This document shows, piece after piece, positions 15,995 through 25,327 of a stretch of 35,020 nt of DNA. Origin of the DNA: Candidatus Rifleibacteriota bacterium (GTDB lineage Bacteria; Muiribacteriota; Ozemobacteria; Ozemobacterales; Ozemobacteraceae). A program made the position numbers and the translations under genes. Numbering within the stretch: position 1 is the stretch's first letter; each line of letters starts with the position of its first letter. The DNA lies in contig JAAYVD010000079.1 of NCBI GenBank assembly GCA_012517355.1, positions 1 through 35,020 on the forward strand, read 5' to 3'. The notes below the pieces were generated by a model that saw only the letters and a list, made by a program, of their open reading frames with translations, was not told the DNA's origin and made no database searches.

Positions 15995-16583
15995 CGGCGG
16001 AGGCCATCTCCCTGGTCCGGAGGAACAAACCCTGCTCGACATCCCTGTGCGTCGTGTAGCCGAAATCGATGGCGATCAGGGGGGGGAGGAGAAAGACCGC
16101 AGATGAAGGCTGTCGCAGCGCTTTCCAGAGCGGACCCTCCCTTCCGTCAGGGAAAGGATCGATGGGGGAACCTGCCCCTGGGAGGTCAGCGATCTCCTCG
16201 ACGAGCCCTATCCCTGACCGATTGCCCTGGCGATCCGGCGGGTGCAGGCGGCAAGGATCCGGGACCCGATGCCCATGTTGCCGCCGGCATGCCGTCAGCC
16301 CACGGAAAGAGTTCTTGGCCGGGGGGGGAAACCGGGGACCGGGGTTATTTGAAGGTCAGGCCGAACAGGGCGGCCAACCGGCCCAGGGGTTCCTGGAAAG
16401 CCCGCGAGGCTTTCAGATACCGCTTCTGGTTGCCCGACGAGTTGGGTTTTCCCGAAAGGATCGAAGGAATTCTTCCACTATGTCAGCGTTTTCGGGAAGC
16501 TCCCGCAGATCAGCAGGCTCTTCCGGAACCGCCCGATCCGGTATCCCAGCATCGGGGTCTATACCGGGGTCATCGACGGCCGG
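15995..16583. other. Eroded intergenic zone with gene scraps
   Basis: No intact gene is seen over almost 600 bp. Open frames are short, with mixed codon use. Near the right end two protein-like readings overlap: on the minus strand 16345-16440 (annotated below), and on the plus strand from about 16470, where FFHYVSVFGKLPQISRLFRN runs in frame into the PDZ-S41 protease. This looks like the wreck of one or two former genes. Confidence 0.4.
16345..16440 (-). pseudogene. Possible C-terminal remnant of a lost minus-strand gene
   Basis: Read on the minus strand, these bases encode a 31-residue stretch ending LGRLAALFGLTFK and a TAA stop, with GC3 near 85 percent like the real genes here. It includes KRYLKASRAFQEP. 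The frame meets a stop a short way upstream and shows no start signal, so at most a gene tail survives. It overlaps a plus-strand frame (YRFWLPDELGFPERIE) that is also somewhat protein-like, so only one of the two can be meaningful. The parent family is not recognised. Confidence 0.25.
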
Positions 16584-17402
16584 GTGCACGTGCTCTGGGT
16601 ACTGGACGGCAGCCCGGCCGCGCGCGCGGGAATCCGGCAGGGTGACGAGATCGTCGGCGCCGACGGCTGCCGGTTCCACCCGATCGAGTCCCTGAAAAGG
16701 CGCATCGGCCAACCGGTCCACCTGGAGATCCGGCGAAACCGGGAAGGGCCGATCGTCCCCGTCGACGTGGTTCCCGCCCTCGTCGACCCGCACCAGGAAT
16801 TCCTCGATGCCGAACTGGCCAGCGTGCGGGTCTTCCCGCGGCGGAGGCGCAGGATCGGCTACATCCACATCTGGAGCTACGCCGGGGAAGACTACCACCA
16901 GGCCTTCCTGGACGAGATCGCCGGGGGCAGGCTCAAGGAGGCCGATGGCCTGATCCTGGACCTGCGCGACGGCCTGGGCGGAGCGAACCCGACCTACCTG
17001 AACGTCTTCAACCGGAACGTCCCGGTGATCCGCTTCGCCGACAAGAGCGGGGCCGGCGGCGCCTTCGATCCCCAGTGGCGCAAGCCCGTGGTGCTGCTGA
17101 TCAACGGCGGCTCCCGGAGCGGAAAAGAGGTGTTCGCGTTCGGCTTCCAGAGGTTCGGCCTGGGCAAAGTCCTCGGGGAGCGCTCGGCCGGTGCGGTGAC
17201 GGCGGGCCGGATCATCCCGCTGTCCGATGGGTCGCTGCTCTACCTGGCGGTCGCCGGCGGCACCGTTGACGGCATTGACCTCGAGGGGGTAGGGGTGACC
17301 CCCGATTTCGTGGTTCCCATGCCGATCCCCTACCTGGCCGGCCGCGACCTGCAACTGGCGAAAGCCATCGAGTGTCTGGCGGGTGAGCAGCCGCAGGACT
17401 GA
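16584..17402 (+). CDS. PDZ-S41 protease (tail-specific/C-terminal-processing type), N-terminus missing
   Basis: The readable protein has a PDZ domain (VHVLWVLDGSPAARAGIRQGDEIVG and on, residues about 1-65) and then an S41 peptidase core: IGYIHIWSYAG, ADGLILDLRDGLGG, PVVLLINGGSRSGKE (candidate nucleophile Ser) and VLGERSAGAVTAG, ending in VDGIDLEGVGVTPDF. S41 enzymes are normally exported serine proteases with a signal peptide and an extra N-terminal domain. Here the first usable start is the GTG at 16584, inside the PDZ domain, although protein-like sequence continues in frame back to about 16470. No signal peptide or ribosome site is found. The 5' end has probably been lost or frameshifted, so the product may be inactive or not made. 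Confidence 0.7.
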   Translation: MHVLWVLDGSPAARAGIRQGDEIVGADGCRFHPIESLKRRIGQPVHLEIRRNREGPIVPVDVVPALVDPHQEFLDAELASVRVFPRRRRRIGYIHIWSYAGEDYHQAFLDEIAGGRLKEADGLILDLRDGLGGANPTYLNVFNRNVPVIRFADKSGAGGAFDPQWRKPVVLLINGGSRSGKEVFAFGFQRFGLGKVLGERSAGAVTAGRIIPLSDGSLLYLAVAGGTVDGIDLEGVGVTPDFVVPMPIPYLAGRDLQLAKAIECLAGEQPQD

Positions 17403-17444
17403 GGGGATGCGACCATGGCCGGACCGGCACGGAAGGAGTCACGC

Positions 17445-17582
17445 ATGCAGGGTTTCCTGGCCGCGTGGGTGATTCTGGGAATCCTGGGAGCCGGGGCGGT
17501 CTTCGATGGCGGCCAGCGGGCGCGCACGAAGGACGAGCCCGTTCGCGGGTTTCGGGGAACTTCGGGTTTCGGGGACACATGA
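17445..17582 (+). CDS. 45-residue membrane micro-ORF ending inside a REP-like palindrome
   Basis: AAGGAG (17433-17438) sits 6 nt before the ATG of a 45-codon frame. The product opens MQGFLAAWVILGILGAGAVF, a hydrophobic signal or membrane helix, and then turns polar (DGGQRARTKDEP). From residue 34 it reads into the repeat DNA, and the TGA stop (17580-17582) lies within the left arm of the palindrome at 17567-17588. This looks like an exported protein truncated by arrival of the repeat, or a very small membrane peptide. No homology is recognised. Confidence 0.4.
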   Translation: MQGFLAAWVILGILGAGAVFDGGQRARTKDEPVRGFRGTSGFGDT

Positions 17583-17626
17583 CCAAATTGATGAAAAACA
17601 GGCCATTTGGTCATGTGTCCCCGAAA
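17567..17626 (+). repeat. REP-like perfect 22-bp inverted repeat
   Basis: Arms at 17567-17588 and 17605-17626 are perfect inverted complements over 22 bp, enclosing a 16-nt spacer. The left arm begins TTTCGGGGACACATGACC. Upstream, a 13-bp segment (17546-17558) is repeated at 17563-17575, overlapping the left arm, as if the element's edge had been duplicated. Size and form fit REP/BIME-type palindromes of the kind mobilised by REP-associated tyrosine (IS200-like) transposases; no such transposase is in the window. Confidence 0.85.
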
Positions 17627-17640
17627 TTCCCACGACAGAA

Positions 17641-17703
17641 ACCTCGAGGGCGGCAGGGGAATGGGAGAAAGGGGGGGGAAGGGGCGAAGAGAGTCGCCAG
17701 CAC
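17641..17703 (+). repeat. Dispersed 61-63-bp repeat, copy B
   Basis: The second copy of the element at 82-142, same orientation, with a longer G-run (8 instead of 6) and the same terminal stem GGCGA (17683-17687) / TCGCC (17694-17698). It begins 14 nt after the right arm of the REP-like palindrome. Confidence 0.75.
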
Positions 17704-17783
17704 CATCGGCACGATAAGAATCGATGGGTGGATGATGAAAGGGCCATCCATGCGTCAGTCGAAATGCTGGAGTGTCTGAAAAT

Positions 17784-17816
17784 CAGGCCATTTGGTCATG
17801 TGTCCCCGAAATTCCC
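17784..17816 (+). repeat. Second copy of the REP right arm (33-bp direct repeat)
   Basis: These 33 bases are identical to 17599-17631 (the right REP arm with flanks on both sides). With the palindrome they bracket the 61-63-bp repeat and about 80 bp of unassigned DNA. The copy lies about 100 bp before the amylase start codon, so the amylase promoter region abuts or overlaps it. Confidence 0.85.
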
Positions 17817-17920
17817 TTGAGTCCGTGGTCGTTTGTGTGAGGGGGGGGCAGTACGCTAGACTGGCGGGGAGGCCGGGGCCATCCCCGGGAGAATTTCCAG
17901 CCCGGCCGGGAGGCCCTGCC

Positions 17921-20278
<2,358 letters not shown>

Positions 20279-20346
20279 GCCACCGGTCACCCTGCCGGCA
20301 AGACTCCCCACCGGGAAGGAACGTGGGGAGGAATGGAGGGAACGCC

Positions 20347-20916
20347 ATGGATGGTGGGAATCTGGCGGTCATCATGACCGGGGCGGTGGCCCTGGTCATC
20401 CTGTCCCAGGTCGCCCTGATCCTGAAGTGCTACCATCCAGCCCGCCCCGGAACGGCCCTCGTCCGGACGGGCGTCGGCGGGCCCCGGGTCTCCTTCGCCG
20501 GCACCATCGCCCTGCCCGGCCTGCACCAGGTGGAGCGGCTGGACCTGGCCGTCCGCAAGATCGAGGTCGACTGCCGGGGAGACCGGGCCCTGCCTTGCCG
20601 GGAAGGCCCCCACGCCGGCCTGCAGGCGGCCTTCCTGCTGGGCCTGGCCGAGGACCCCGCCGCCGTCCTCCAGGTGACCGGGGCTCTGGGATGCCGGCGG
20701 GCGTCCGACCCCGCCGCGCTGACCGACCTGTTCACGCCGAAGTTCCTGGCCGCCCTGCAGGCGGCCGCGCGGCAGCGGACGGTCGCCGAACTCCTGGCCG
20801 ACCCCGCCGCCTTCCAGTCGGAGGTCGCCCGGGCCGTCGCCGGCGATCTGCTGGGGTTCACCCTGCGGGACGTGGCCGTCCATTCCATCGAAGCGACCCT
20901 TCCCGGGAGGGTCTGA
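20347..20916 (+). CDS. Truncated flotillin-like SPFH-head membrane protein
   Basis: A 189-residue protein with one N-terminal transmembrane helix (about residues 7-27) followed by KCYHPARPGTALVRTGVGGPRVSFAG, which closely resembles the start of flotillin/YqiK-type SPFH proteins ('...ALVRTGVGG.kV...G'). The rest (LPGLHQVERLDLAVRKIEV and later TVAELLADPAAFQSEVARAVAGDLLGFTLRDVAVHSIE) follows the SPFH/band-7 fold to its end. Full flotillins have a further 200-400 residues of coiled coil; here the gene stops right after the head, with a normal stop codon. GGAGGG (20335-20340) supports the ATG. It lies between the amylase and amidohydrolase genes with short gaps (68 and 22 nt), likely one transcript. 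Confidence 0.8.
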   Translation: MDGGNLAVIMTGAVALVILSQVALILKCYHPARPGTALVRTGVGGPRVSFAGTIALPGLHQVERLDLAVRKIEVDCRGDRALPCREGPHAGLQAAFLLGLAEDPAAVLQVTGALGCRRASDPAALTDLFTPKFLAALQAAARQRTVAELLADPAAFQSEVARAVAGDLLGFTLRDVAVHSIEATLPGRV

Positions 20917-20938
20917 GCCGACCGCCCCGAGGCCCGCC

Positions 20939-21937
20939 ATGCCCATCAACTGTCATTGCCACATCTTCAGCCTCGAGTGCGTGCCGCTGGCGTTCCGGCA
21001 GCGGTTCGTGCTCGACCTGCGCAGCCCGCGGCAGGCGCTGGCCCACCGGGCGGTGCGCGCGGTGCTGATGCCCGGCGTGCGGCTCGAGACCTGGCTCGAT
21101 TTCACCCACCTGACCACGGCCCAGATCGCCGAAGCGCTGGTCGCCGAGATGGACGAGGCCGGGGTGGAGCTGGCCACCCCGCTCATGGTCGACATGGAGT
21201 TCAGTTCCGCCTACCCGGGCGGGGTGAAGGCCTACGACGAGCAGATCGCCGAGACCCTGGCGGCGGTCGCCCAGGTCAACGCGCGGTCCCCCGCCCCGCG
21301 GCTGCTGCCCTTCATCGGGGCCGACCCGCGCCGCCCCGGGGTGGCCGATCTCGTGCTCGGCCATCTCGCCACCGGGGCGTTCAAGGGGGTCAAGATCTAC
21401 CCCGTGATGGGCTTCCTGCCCGACGACGAGCGCCTCTACCCGGTCTACGCCTGGTGCGAAGCACACCGGGTGCCGGTCACGGCGCACTGCGAGAACGGGG
21501 GTCTGCCGGGCTACGACGGCTTCTACCACCTGGCCGCGCCCGAGAACTGGGAACCGGTCCTGCGCCGCTTCCCTGCGCTGGTGCTGAACCTCGCCCACTT
21601 CGACCGCACCGGCACCCCCTGGCAGGCCACCATCGAGGGGCTGATGCAGCGGTTCCCCCACGTCTACACCGACGTCTCCTTCGACACCGAGATGTTCTGG
21701 ATGCCCGGCCGCTACTTCGCCAACCTGCACCGGGTGCTGCGCACGCCCGTCCTGCAGGACCGCCTGCTCTACGGCACCGACTGGTACATGGGCCGGTTCC
21801 TGTGGTCGGAGAAGACCTACCTGACCTGGTTCACGCGCGGCGCCCGGCGGATCTTCTGGAGCCCGGTGCGGTTCACGCGCGGCGACCTGCGCCGCCTCAC
21901 CGAGGACAATCCGCGACGGTTTCTCGGCCTCGCCTGA
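20939..21937 (+). CDS. Amidohydrolase-family (Amidohydro_2-type) metal-dependent hydrolase
   Basis: A 332-residue cytosolic TIM-barrel protein. It opens with the metal-binding NCHCH motif (His residues in MPINCHCHIF), carries the barrel Lys/His regions FKGVKIYPVMGF and VPVTAHCENGG, a later LNLAHFDRTG, and the catalytic Asp in LLYGTDWYMG. This order matches Amidohydrolase_2 (PF04909) proteins related to aminocarboxymuconate-semialdehyde decarboxylase and similar decarboxylases or hydrolases. The substrate is unknown. The stop is followed by a structured intergenic stretch before a convergent gene. Confidence 0.85.
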   Translation: MPINCHCHIFSLECVPLAFRQRFVLDLRSPRQALAHRAVRAVLMPGVRLETWLDFTHLTTAQIAEALVAEMDEAGVELATPLMVDMEFSSAYPGGVKAYDEQIAETLAAVAQVNARSPAPRLLPFIGADPRRPGVADLVLGHLATGAFKGVKIYPVMGFLPDDERLYPVYAWCEAHRVPVTAHCENGGLPGYDGFYHLAAPENWEPVLRRFPALVLNLAHFDRTGTPWQATIEGLMQRFPHVYTDVSFDTEMFWMPGRYFANLHRVLRTPVLQDRLLYGTDWYMGRFLWSEKTYLTWFTRGARRIFWSPVRFTRGDLRRLTEDNPRRFLGLA

Positions 21938-21971
21938 CTCTTGCCACCTGACCCGGGCCCGGAAGCGGGCG

Positions 21972-22044
21972 GCGCCTTCGGGAGGCGCGCATCGGACGCT
22001 GGGCACCGACATCCACGGCCGCCGGGGGCTTCCCCGCCCGGCGG
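21972..22044. terminator. Hairpins between convergent genes
   Basis: The 191-bp gap between the amidohydrolase stop (21937) and the convergent membrane-protein stop (22129) is very GC-rich and folds easily. A 6-bp perfect stem GCGCCT/AGGCGC lies near 21973-21989, and an 8-bp perfect stem CCGCCGGG/CCCGGCGG at 22019-22044 with a 10-nt loop. Neither has a T-run on either strand, so a bidirectional terminator role is suggested by position only. Confidence 0.4.
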
Positions 22045-22128
22045 CGCGGCCGGGCCGCCCCGGAAGCCTGGCGCCCAGGATCGGGACGGGACCGACCGAC
22101 GGCCACCGTCCGCGGCCCTGGCAGGCCG

Positions 22129-22788
22129 TCAGGGAACGCTGACCGGGACCGTGCGGCGGGCGTCGCTGACCCGGCCCTGCTGGAACGTCAGGTGGAGAAT
22201 GGTTTCCGGGCCTGGGGGATGATCGCGGGTTCCCAGGCCGAACAGCCAGTGCGTGGCCCCGGTGGTCGGGGAGGTCTGGCTGGCGTTCGGCGCCCCCAGC
22301 AGGGCGGTCACCTCTTCGGGGGTCTTGCCGGCCAGGGGATGGCTCTGAAGCAGGTCGAGGATCATGGGGTATCGTTTGTCCGGCGTCGCCACCCAGGCCG
22401 CCTGGTCGAACGGTTGTGCCCCGTACCGCAGGATCTCCTCGGCCTGGGTGCTGACCACGTAGTTGGCGCCGTAACAGAAGCCGGCCAGCAGGAAGCCGGC
22501 CAGCAGGACCTCCCCGAGGTAGTGCAGCCGGATGCGCGTGGAACGGCCGAGCATGGCCCCCTCCTCCTCGTAGAAGATGGGAACCTCGGCGTCCAGTTGG
22601 GAAAGCTCCCCGGCCTCCATCTTGGTAATCTGGCCGAGAGCATCGGTGACCTTCAGGATGAAGAGGACGGCGAACGTCAGCCCGTAGAAAACGAGAGAAG
22701 CCCACCCCGCCTCGACCGGATGCTGGTTCGTCGCATACCAGAATCCCGCGGGGGAAATCAGGAAGAGAATGAAGAACAGTTGATACAT
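22129..22788 (-). CDS. Membrane protein with C-terminal BamE/SmpA-like domain
   Basis: A 219-residue protein with hydrophobic segments at about residues 3-18, 31-48 and 88-112. The C-terminal part (about 151-219) resembles BamE/SmpA/OmlA: LAGKTPEEVTALLGAPN matches the family's 'G.t.eeV...lG.P' turn, followed by an aromatic strand (THWLFGL), LTFQQGRV and a closing basic strand. True BamE proteins are small outer-membrane lipoproteins; this one lacks a lipobox and instead has transmembrane helices, so it is a relative with the domain on a different anchor. The ATG giving MYQLFF is chosen because coding character begins there; the ribosome site is poor and a GTG six codons upstream is an alternative. 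Confidence 0.65.
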   Translation of the reverse strand: MYQLFFILFLISPAGFWYATNQHPVEAGWASLVFYGLTFAVLFILKVTDALGQITKMEAGELSQLDAEVPIFYEEEGAMLGRSTRIRLHYLGEVLLAGFLLAGFCYGANYVVSTQAEEILRYGAQPFDQAAWVATPDKRYPMILDLLQSHPLAGKTPEEVTALLGAPNASQTSPTTGATHWLFGLGTRDHPPGPETILHLTFQQGRVSDARRTVPVSVP

Positions 22789-23217
22789 CGGGACGGGAAT
22801 CCTCACCTTGCAGGTGCCTGACCACGTCGGACAAGGACAGGTGTGAAGCCGCCGGGAACCCGGCCGGCCCGGTTCCGATTGTATCACGTTCCAAGCCGAA
22901 ATGGAGAACCCGCCATCCGGCGCAGGTTCCCGTTCGGGGAATGTTCACCGTCGCTTTCACCCATGCGGGACTCCCGTGTCCCCCACCCCTGCTCCCGGGC
23001 TTGCCGGGCGACCGGCCCATCCGATCGACCTGTCCATCCGATCGACCGGCCCATCCGATCGACCGGCCCATCCGATCGACCTGTCCATCCGGTCGATCTG
23101 CCTGTTCGGTCGTGACCGGGTTGGCCGTCCAGGAGCGACCACGTCCCAGCCTGCCCCGCCGAGTCAGGAATGTGATAGGATCCGTGAGGCGCCCGGGGGC
23201 GCCGGGAAAGGGGAACC
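22789..23217. other. Divergent intergenic region with 17-bp tandem repeats
   Basis: No gene is seen in this 429-bp gap between two divergently transcribed genes. It contains the six-unit 17-bp tandem repeat at 23010-23111. On the minus strand a TACAAT at about 22875-22880 could be a -10 box for the membrane-protein gene; on the plus strand TAGGAT (23176-23181) could serve the RlmN-like gene. Neither has a good -35 partner. Confidence 0.45.
23010..23111. repeat. Six tandem 17-bp repeats (iteron-like)
   Basis: Units start at 23010, 23027, 23044, 23061, 23078 and 23095. The consensus is GACCGGCCCATCCGATC. Units 1, 3 and 4 are identical; units 2 and 5 carry CTGT in place of CGGC; unit 6 is the most worn. 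Each junction between intact units forms CGATCG. The 17-bp period is not a multiple of three, so the array is not a coding repeat. The repeats abut with no spacers, which excludes CRISPR. Confidence 0.9.
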
Positions 23218-24297
23218 ATGCGGGTCATCCTGAAGGACCAGACGGCCGACGAACTGGCGGCACGGCTGGCCGGGACGGGGGTCAAACCCGCTCTGGCCCG
23301 GCGTCTTCAGGCGGCAGCCGTGGCGCGCGACCGGTGGCTGGAACCGGGCCCGGGCATCTCGGACCGGGTTCTGGCCGAGGTCCGGCGGGTGGCCGACCTG
23401 CCCCGCCTCACCGTGCTCGACCGGGTCGAATCGCCCGTCGACGGGTTCGTCCGCTACCTGCTGCGCGGGGCCGGCCCCGACCCGTTCGAGGCGGTGCGCA
23501 TCCCGCTCCTGCACCGGCCCGGGGAACCCAAGTACGTGGCCTGCGTCAGTTCGCAGGTCGGCTGCGGCATGGGGTGCGCTTTCTGCCGCACCGGCCGCCT
23601 CGGATTCCGGCGACAACTGGCCACCTGGGAGATGGTCGACCAGGTGGTGCGGATCGCCGCCGACTCGCCGCATCCGGTGCGGGGGGTCGTCTTCATGGGC
23701 ATGGGGGAACCGTTCCTCAACTACGAGTCGGTCATCCGGGCCGCCCGCGTGCTGGCCGAACCGTGCGGCATGGCCATCGCGGCCAAGGCCATCACCATCT
23801 CCACGGTCGGCGTGGTGCCTGGCATCCGGCGCTTCACGGCGGAGGGGCATTCCTTCCGGCTGGTGGTATCGCTGACCAGTGCCGTACCGGAGCGGCGGCG
23901 GGTACTGCTGCCCGTCGAGGGAACATGGCCCACGAGCGAGCTGATCGCCGCCCTGCGCGAGTACCAGGCCGCCAGCCGGCAGCGGGTCACCCTGGCCTGG
24001 ACGATGATCGCGGGCGTCAACACGGGGGTGGACGAAGCCCGGCAACTGGCCACCCTCGTGCGCGGGATTCCCGTCAAGCTGGACCTGATCGACGTCAACG
24101 ACCCCGCCGGCCGGTTCCGGCCTCCCGGCCCCGCCGAGTTGGCGGCCTTCCGGGACGCCTTGCGCTCCGAGCTCGGCCAGCCGGTGGCCCGCCGCTACAG
24201 CGGCGGGGCCGACATCGGGGCGGCGTGCGGCTTGTTGGCAGGGGCTGCCCGAGCGCCGGCCAGCCCCGCGGCCCCGGAAGACCGGCCGCCCTGCTGA
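23218..24297 (+). CDS. RlmN/Cfr-family radical SAM rRNA methyltransferase-like protein
   Basis: A 359-residue radical SAM protein. The iron-sulfur cluster motif CxxxCxxC is Cys116, Cys120, Cys123 within SQVGCGMGCAFCRTG. GVVFMGMGEPFLN is the SAM-binding stretch of the family, ITISTVGVVPGIRRF and the VSLTSAVPERR region match RlmN/Cfr, and the second catalytic Cys is Cys337 in GGADIGAACGLLAG. RlmN methylates C2 of A2503 in 23S rRNA (and A37 of some tRNAs). The N-terminal 85 residues diverge from the usual RlmN accessory domain, so it may be a paralogue with another target. It starts with a 61-nt gap after the tandem repeats' neighbourhood; GGGG before the ATG gives a moderate ribosome site. Confidence 0.85.
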   Translation: MRVILKDQTADELAARLAGTGVKPALARRLQAAAVARDRWLEPGPGISDRVLAEVRRVADLPRLTVLDRVESPVDGFVRYLLRGAGPDPFEAVRIPLLHRPGEPKYVACVSSQVGCGMGCAFCRTGRLGFRRQLATWEMVDQVVRIAADSPHPVRGVVFMGMGEPFLNYESVIRAARVLAEPCGMAIAAKAITISTVGVVPGIRRFTAEGHSFRLVVSLTSAVPERRRVLLPVEGTWPTSELIAALREYQAASRQRVTLAWTMIAGVNTGVDEARQLATLVRGIPVKLDLIDVNDPAGRFRPPGPAELAAFRDALRSELGQPVARRYSGGADIGAACGLLAGAARAPASPAAPEDRPPC

Positions 24298-24529
24298 CCG
24301 TTCTTCATCAGGTTTTCGGGGAAGCCGGCCCTCGGGACTGCGGGAATTTGGACAGCCGGGTTGACGGATTTGCGGCACGGGTTCCCGGGGCTGGGGCTGC
24401 CCAACCCATGCAAATATCGATCGAACCAGGATTTCCCCAATTTTGCAGAAGATGGCACGGCGGTTGCTGAACCTTCTATTTGCGTCGAGTTCGATGCAAC
24501 GAATCTTGAAACAACCCGGAGGGTCTCAG

Positions 24530-25192
24530 ATGAAGCGGATTTTGACGGCGATCGCGATGGTTGCCCTGGCGGTTCCCTTGATGGCGGCCCCCTTTGGCCA
24601 CGGTTCGTCCCAGCCCGGCCACGACAATCATGGCGGCCCCGGCAACCACGGCGGTTACAACCCCGGCTACCCCGGCGGCGGGTCCAATCCCGGCTTCCCC
24701 GGCAACCCCGGTGGCGGCAGCAACCCCGGCTTCCCCGGCAACCCGGGCGGCGGCTACAATCCCGGTCACCCCGGCGGCGGCAGCAACCCCGGCTTCCCCG
24801 GCAACCCGGGCGGCGGCTACAATCCCGGTCACCCCGGCGGCGGCTACAACCCCGGTCACCCCGGCCATGGCTACGAGCAGCAGCGCCTGCGCGAGTCCGT
24901 CCGCCGCATCCAGGGCCTGTTCCGCCTGGCCGAAGGCGCCTTCCGCCCCGGCATGGATCGCCGCGAAGTCATGGAATGCGCCCGCACCCTGGGCATGATC
25001 GAACGCGAGATCGGCGACATCCTCGATCTGGTCCCGATGCCCGCCGTCCGCGACCTGCAGGGCGTCCGCCGGATCGTCGGCCAGGCCCGGTTCACCCTGG
25101 TGACCGACTTCAACCCCCGCGAAGCCCACCAGTTGGTGCGCCGCGCCAGCTACGACTTCGACCGGATCACCGACCGGATCTTCTATCGCTGA
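24530..25192 (+). CDS. Exported Gly/Pro/Asn-repeat protein with helical C-terminal domain
   Basis: A 220-residue protein with a signal peptide (about residues 1-19, ending VPLMAAP). Residues about 20-117 are low-complexity repeats built from GGGYNPGHPG and GGSNPGFPGNPG. At DNA level, two adjacent 63-bp copies (24713-24775 and 24776-24838, 21 codons each) are nearly or fully identical, pointing to recent duplication by slippage or recombination. Residues about 120-220 form a compact, probably helical domain (YEQQRLRESVRRIQGLFRLA) with an ALD-like repeat of Arg/Asp residues. The start is set by GGAGGG 6 nt before the ATG. It is probably an envelope protein; no known family is recognised. Confidence 0.75.
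   Translation: MKRILTAIAMVALAVPLMAAPFGHGSSQPGHDNHGGPGNHGGYNPGYPGGGSNPGFPGNPGGGSNPGFPGNPGGGYNPGHPGGGSNPGFPGNPGGGYNPGHPGGGYNPGHPGHGYEQQRLRESVRRIQGLFRLAEGAFRPGMDRREVMECARTLGMIEREIGDILDLVPMPAVRDLQGVRRIVGQARFTLVTDFNPREAHQLVRRASYDFDRITDRIFYR
24713..24838 (+). repeat. Two adjacent 63-bp in-frame coding repeats
   Basis: Period 63 bp (21 codons), inside the exported Gly/Pro/Asn-repeat gene. Shorter, worn versions of the same motif flank the pair on both sides. Copy number is likely to vary between strains. Confidence 0.8.
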
Positions 25193-25240
25193 GATCCCTC
25201 CCGACCGGCGGCATCTCCGCCGACAGGCTCCACGTCACTG

Positions 25241-25270
25241 ACCGGGCCCCCCACGGGGCCCGGTTTCCTT
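25241..25270 (+). terminator. Terminator after the repeat-protein gene
   Basis: A perfect 10-bp stem (ACCGGGCCCC at 25241-25250 with 25255-25264) closes a CCAC loop and is followed by TTCCTT. It starts 49 nt after the stop codon. Confidence 0.8.
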
Positions 25271-25327
25271 GTCTGGCGGCAACGGGAATGCTATGCTGCC
25301 AGGGACTTCCCCGGTGCGGAGGAACCC

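Noticed and set aside
16069-16695. Plus-strand frame upstream of the S41 protease
   Set aside because: Ser/Arg/Pro-rich composition without motifs; the true S41 reading is in another frame.
23010-23111. CRISPR-like array
   Set aside because: The 17-bp repeats abut with no spacers and no cas genes are nearby.
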